DNA from: an uncultured Oscillospiraceae bacterium
Lineage (GTDB): Bacteria; Bacillota; Clostridia; Oscillospirales; Oscillospiraceae
Length of the DNA: 7,364 nt
Direction of reading: 5' to 3'
NCBI GenBank assembly: GCA_910584835.1
Contig: CAJUEG010000106.1
Span: forward strand, 1-7,364
The position numbers were made by a program, and so were the translations under genes. A model generated the notes under the pieces. It saw only the letters and a list, made by a program, of their open reading frames with translations, did no database searches and was not told the DNA's origin. Below, one piece after another: positions 4,924-7,364 of this stretch; within the stretch, counting starts at the first letter, position 1, and every line of letters starts with the position of its first letter.

Positions 4924-7364
4924 CGGACGCTGGGCGGCGGAGCTGGCCGCCCTTGACGGGACGCGCCGCCGGGCCATGGAGTTTCTTCGGGACCACCTGC
5001 CGGACAGCGACCTGGACTGTTACCCCTTCTCCCTCTTCCTGCGCTTCGCGGACCACGCCCTGGCCCTGCGGGACGAGGCCCCCTGGTGCGGGGCGCTGGA
5101 GTGGGAGCTTTTCGCCCACTACGTCCTCTTCCCCCGGGTGAACGACGAGGACCTATCCTTCCACCGGGCGCTGTTCCACGCCGCGCTGTGGCCCCGCGTA
5201 GAGGGCCTGTCCAGCGCGGAGGACCGGGTGCTGGAGGTCAACCGCTGGTGCTGTGAGCACGCCTCCTACCAGGCCCAGGACGAGCGCACCGCCTCCCCCC
5301 TGACCGTATACCGCTGCGGAAGCGGGCGGTGCGGGGAGGAGTCGGCCTTCCTGGTGTCCGCCCTGCGCAGCGTGGGCATTGCTGCCCGGCAGGTGTACGC
5401 CCCCCGCTGGGCCCACTGTGGCGATAACCACGCCTGGGTGGAGGCGCTGTGCGGCGGAACATGGCGGTTTTTGGGGGCCTGTGAGCCCGAGCCGGTGCTG
5501 GACCGGGGCTGGTTCAACACCGCCGCCTCCCGGGCTGTTCTGGTGCACAGCCGCCTGTTCGGGGACGGCTCCTCCCCCCTCCACGGCGCGCCCCTGGGCC
5601 GGGACGGCGGGGTGGGCTGGTACAACCAGACCCCCCGGTACGCCCAAACCCGCCCCGTCGCCCTCCAGGCGCTGTTGGGCGGCAGGCCCGCCGCCGGGGC
5701 CCGGTTTGAGGTGCAGCTGCTCAACGACGGCTTTTTTCACACTGTCGCCGTCCTCACCGCCGGGGAGGACGGCCGGGCCGGGATAGAGCTGGGACGGGGG
5801 ACCATACATGTGCTGGCCCGCCTGGACGGCCTCATGGCCGAGGGGGACTGCGATGGGGATGTACTGGCGCTGGAGCTTCGCCCCCTCCCGGCAGGCGATA
5901 CGGGCTGGGAGGATTTTGACGCGGCCGCCCCCGCTCCGGACCCCGCCCGCGCGGTCCCCCTCTCCCCCGCCCAAAAGCGCCGGAGGGCGGAGGAGCTGGC
6001 CCGGTGCGCCGCCCTTCGGGAGGCCCGGCCGGCGGAGTGGTACGACCCCCGCCGCGCCGCCGCCCTCCCCGGCCGGGAGGACCTGCTGCGCAAGGCGCGG
6101 GGGAATTTCGGTCAGATCGCCTCCTTCCTCTCCCGGGACGGCGACCCCCGCCGGGAGGCCCTGGCCCGCACCCTCTCCCACAAGGACCTGCGGGACGTCC
6201 CCGCCGCCACCCTGGAGGACCACCTGCAAAATCTCCCGCCCCCGCCCCCCGGCGTGCCGGAGGAGGTCTACTGGCGCTGTCTGGCCTGTCCCCGGGCGGC
6301 CCTGGAGCCGCTGACCCCCTGGCGGGGGACGCTGCGGGAGCTGCTGCCCCCCATGGGGGACGACCCCGCCGCCCTGGCCGCCTGGCTGGAGGTGCGGGTG
6401 GCCCTTTGCCCGCCCGCCGGTTCCTACCGCCCCCTGTACTGGACGCCGGAGGGGGCGCTGCGCGGGGGGCGCTGCGACGAAAAGAGCTTCCGGGTGCTGC
6501 TCATCGCCGCCCTGCGCACCCTGGGCGTCCCCGCCCGGCTGCGCCCCCTGGACGGCGCGCCCGAGTTCTGGCGGGACGGGGCCTTCCATCCTGTCCGCCC
6601 GGAGCGGACGGGGGCGCTGCGCCTGACCTGCCCCAGCCCCCCGCCTGCCTGCGGGCGGGACTGGACCCTCTCCCGGTGGACGGACGAGGGCTGGCAGCCC
6701 CTGTCCCCGGAGGGCGTGGGCTGGGCGGACGGCGCCCTTGCCCTCTCACTGCCGGCGGGGCGCTGCAGGCTGCTCACCTCCACCCGCCTGCCCAATGGCA
6801 GTCAGCTGGCCGCCCGGCGGGACCTGGACCTGCCCCCCGGCGGGGCGGCGGACGTGGAGCCGTACCTGCGCGCCTTTGACCTGGCCCAGGCCCTCACCTG
6901 CCTGCCCATGCCCCCCACCTCCGCCCACACCCCGGACGGCGGACAGGTGGGCGACATCTTCCGCCTGAACGGCCGTCCCACCCTGCTGGTCTGGGCGGAG
7001 GAGGGGGCCGAGCCCACCGAGCACCTGCTTGCCGAGCTGGACGGGCAGCGCCCGGCCCTGGACGCCCTGGGGGTAAACGTGCTGTTCCTCCTGCGCCGCC
7101 GGGAGGCCCTCGCCCAGCCCACCTTGGCCGAAGTTCTTGGGCGCTGGCCCTCCGCCCGGGTTTTGCTGGACGACTGGGCCTATAACCTGGAGGACTTCGC
7201 CCGCCGTCTGGCCTGCGACCCGGACGCCCCACCCCTGGCGGTGGTGTGCGACGGCGCGGGCCGGGCGGCCTACGCCGCCAGCGGCTACCGGGTGGGGGGC
7301 GGGGCCGTGCTGGCCCAGGCCGCCGCCTGCCTGGGCGTCTTTCTGAAAAGCCGGAACAAGGGCA
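4913..7364 (+). CDS. Large transglutaminase-like protein with two core repeats and a thioredoxin-fold-like tail, partial
   Basis: From ATG 4913 the frame is open for 817 codons to the right edge; the stop lies outside. The start overlaps the aminopeptidase stop by 11 bp; only a weak G-rich site precedes it, consistent with coupled translation. ATG 4976 is an alternative. Residues about 100-215 form a transglutaminase-like core: GSGRCGEESAFL with Cys140, DNHAWVEA with His173, and GACEPEPVLDRGWFN, where Glu191 sits at the place of the usual Asp. This CEP motif and the GRCGE box recall peptide:N-glycanases, but no paired CxxC zinc motifs are seen. Residues 515-560 repeat the pattern (GRCDEKSFRVLLIAALRTLG, Cys521) without a matching HAW, so this copy is probably not catalytic. 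Residues 685-810 look like a redoxin fold (LLVWAEEG, PLAVVCDGAGRAAYAASGYRVG) without CxxC. No signal peptide is visible. Similar multi-domain architecture occurs in Bacteroides proteins of unknown function (from memory). Function: peptide amide or isopeptide chemistry is possible; not proven. Confidence 0.85.
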   Translation, partial: MSRDGRWAAELAALDGTRRRAMEFLRDHLPDSDLDCYPFSLFLRFADHALALRDEAPWCGALEWELFAHYVLFPRVNDEDLSFHRALFHAALWPRVEGLSSAEDRVLEVNRWCCEHASYQAQDERTASPLTVYRCGSGRCGEESAFLVSALRSVGIAARQVYAPRWAHCGDNHAWVEALCGGTWRFLGACEPEPVLDRGWFNTAASRAVLVHSRLFGDGSSPLHGAPLGRDGGVGWYNQTPRYAQTRPVALQALLGGRPAAGARFEVQLLNDGFFHTVAVLTAGEDGRAGIELGRGTIHVLARLDGLMAEGDCDGDVLALELRPLPAGDTGWEDFDAAAPAPDPARAVPLSPAQKRRRAEELARCAALREARPAEWYDPRRAAALPGREDLLRKARGNFGQIASFLSRDGDPRREALARTLSHKDLRDVPAATLEDHLQNLPPPPPGVPEEVYWRCLACPRAALEPLTPWRGTLRELLPPMGDDPAALAAWLEVRVALCPPAGSYRPLYWTPEGALRGGRCDEKSFRVLLIAALRTLGVPARLRPLDGAPEFWRDGAFHPVRPERTGALRLTCPSPPPACGRDWTLSRWTDEGWQPLSPEGVGWADGALALSLPAGRCRLLTSTRLPNGSQLAARRDLDLPPGGAADVEPYLRAFDLAQALTCLPMPPTSAHTPDGGQVGDIFRLNGRPTLLVWAEEGAEPTEHLLAELDGQRPALDALGVNVLFLLRRREALAQPTLAEVLGRWPSARVLLDDWAYNLEDFARRLACDPDAPPLAVVCDGAGRAAYAASGYRVGGGAVLAQAAACLGVFLKSRNKG

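Noticed and set aside
1..7364. tRNA, rRNA, CRISPR arrays, insertion sequences or attachment sites
   Set aside because: No cloverleaf, regularly spaced repeats, terminal inverted repeats or transposase/integrase sequence could be seen.

Overview
The window comes from a GC-rich bacterium that keeps strong AGGAGG-type ribosome binding sites and near-consensus -35/-10 promoters in short AT-richer gaps. Together with the gene types this fits a high-GC gut Clostridium relative (Oscillospiraceae-like), but that placement is inference; no marker gene is present.

Left part, minus strand (1-2001): the N-terminal membrane half of an ABC exporter half-transporter runs off the left edge (start at 1000). 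Upstream of it, on the same strand, lies an apparently complete attenuation leader. It has a TTGACA-17-TATACT promoter whose -35 box overlaps the stop codon of the preceding gene, a well-spaced ribosome binding site, an uncatalogued 27-codon leader peptide (1095-1178) and an intrinsic terminator (1025-1059) ending 24 nt before the exporter start. The leader RNA can form further helices, one of which masks the leader's own ribosome binding site. The preceding gene is cutC (1243-2001), with a perfect TTGACA-17-TATAAT promoter.

Middle, divergent region (2002-2117): cutC and a rightward gene set diverge from a compact gap. Their -35 boxes are only 7 bp apart, and two inverted repeats overlay the promoter elements.

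Right part, plus strand (2118-7364): a cytoplasmic GH29 alpha-L-fucosidase, a 130-bp gap, an M17 leucyl-type aminopeptidase with all metal and catalytic residues, and, overlapping it by 11 bp, a long ORF that runs off the right edge with at least 817 codons. The last protein has an N-terminal transglutaminase-like core (Cys140, His173 and a Glu191 where Asp is usual), a second degenerate transglutaminase-like repeat around Cys521, and a thioredoxin-fold-like tail without a CxxC. No signal peptides are visible.

How it may work together: the right-hand genes look like an intracellular set for breaking down fucosylated glycopeptides or glycoconjugates (fucosidase, aminopeptidase and a PNGase/transglutaminase-fold protein). 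The left-hand exporter looks like a drug or peptide exporter switched on by ribosome stalling or slowing on its leader peptide. Both system-level readings are inference from sequence and context.
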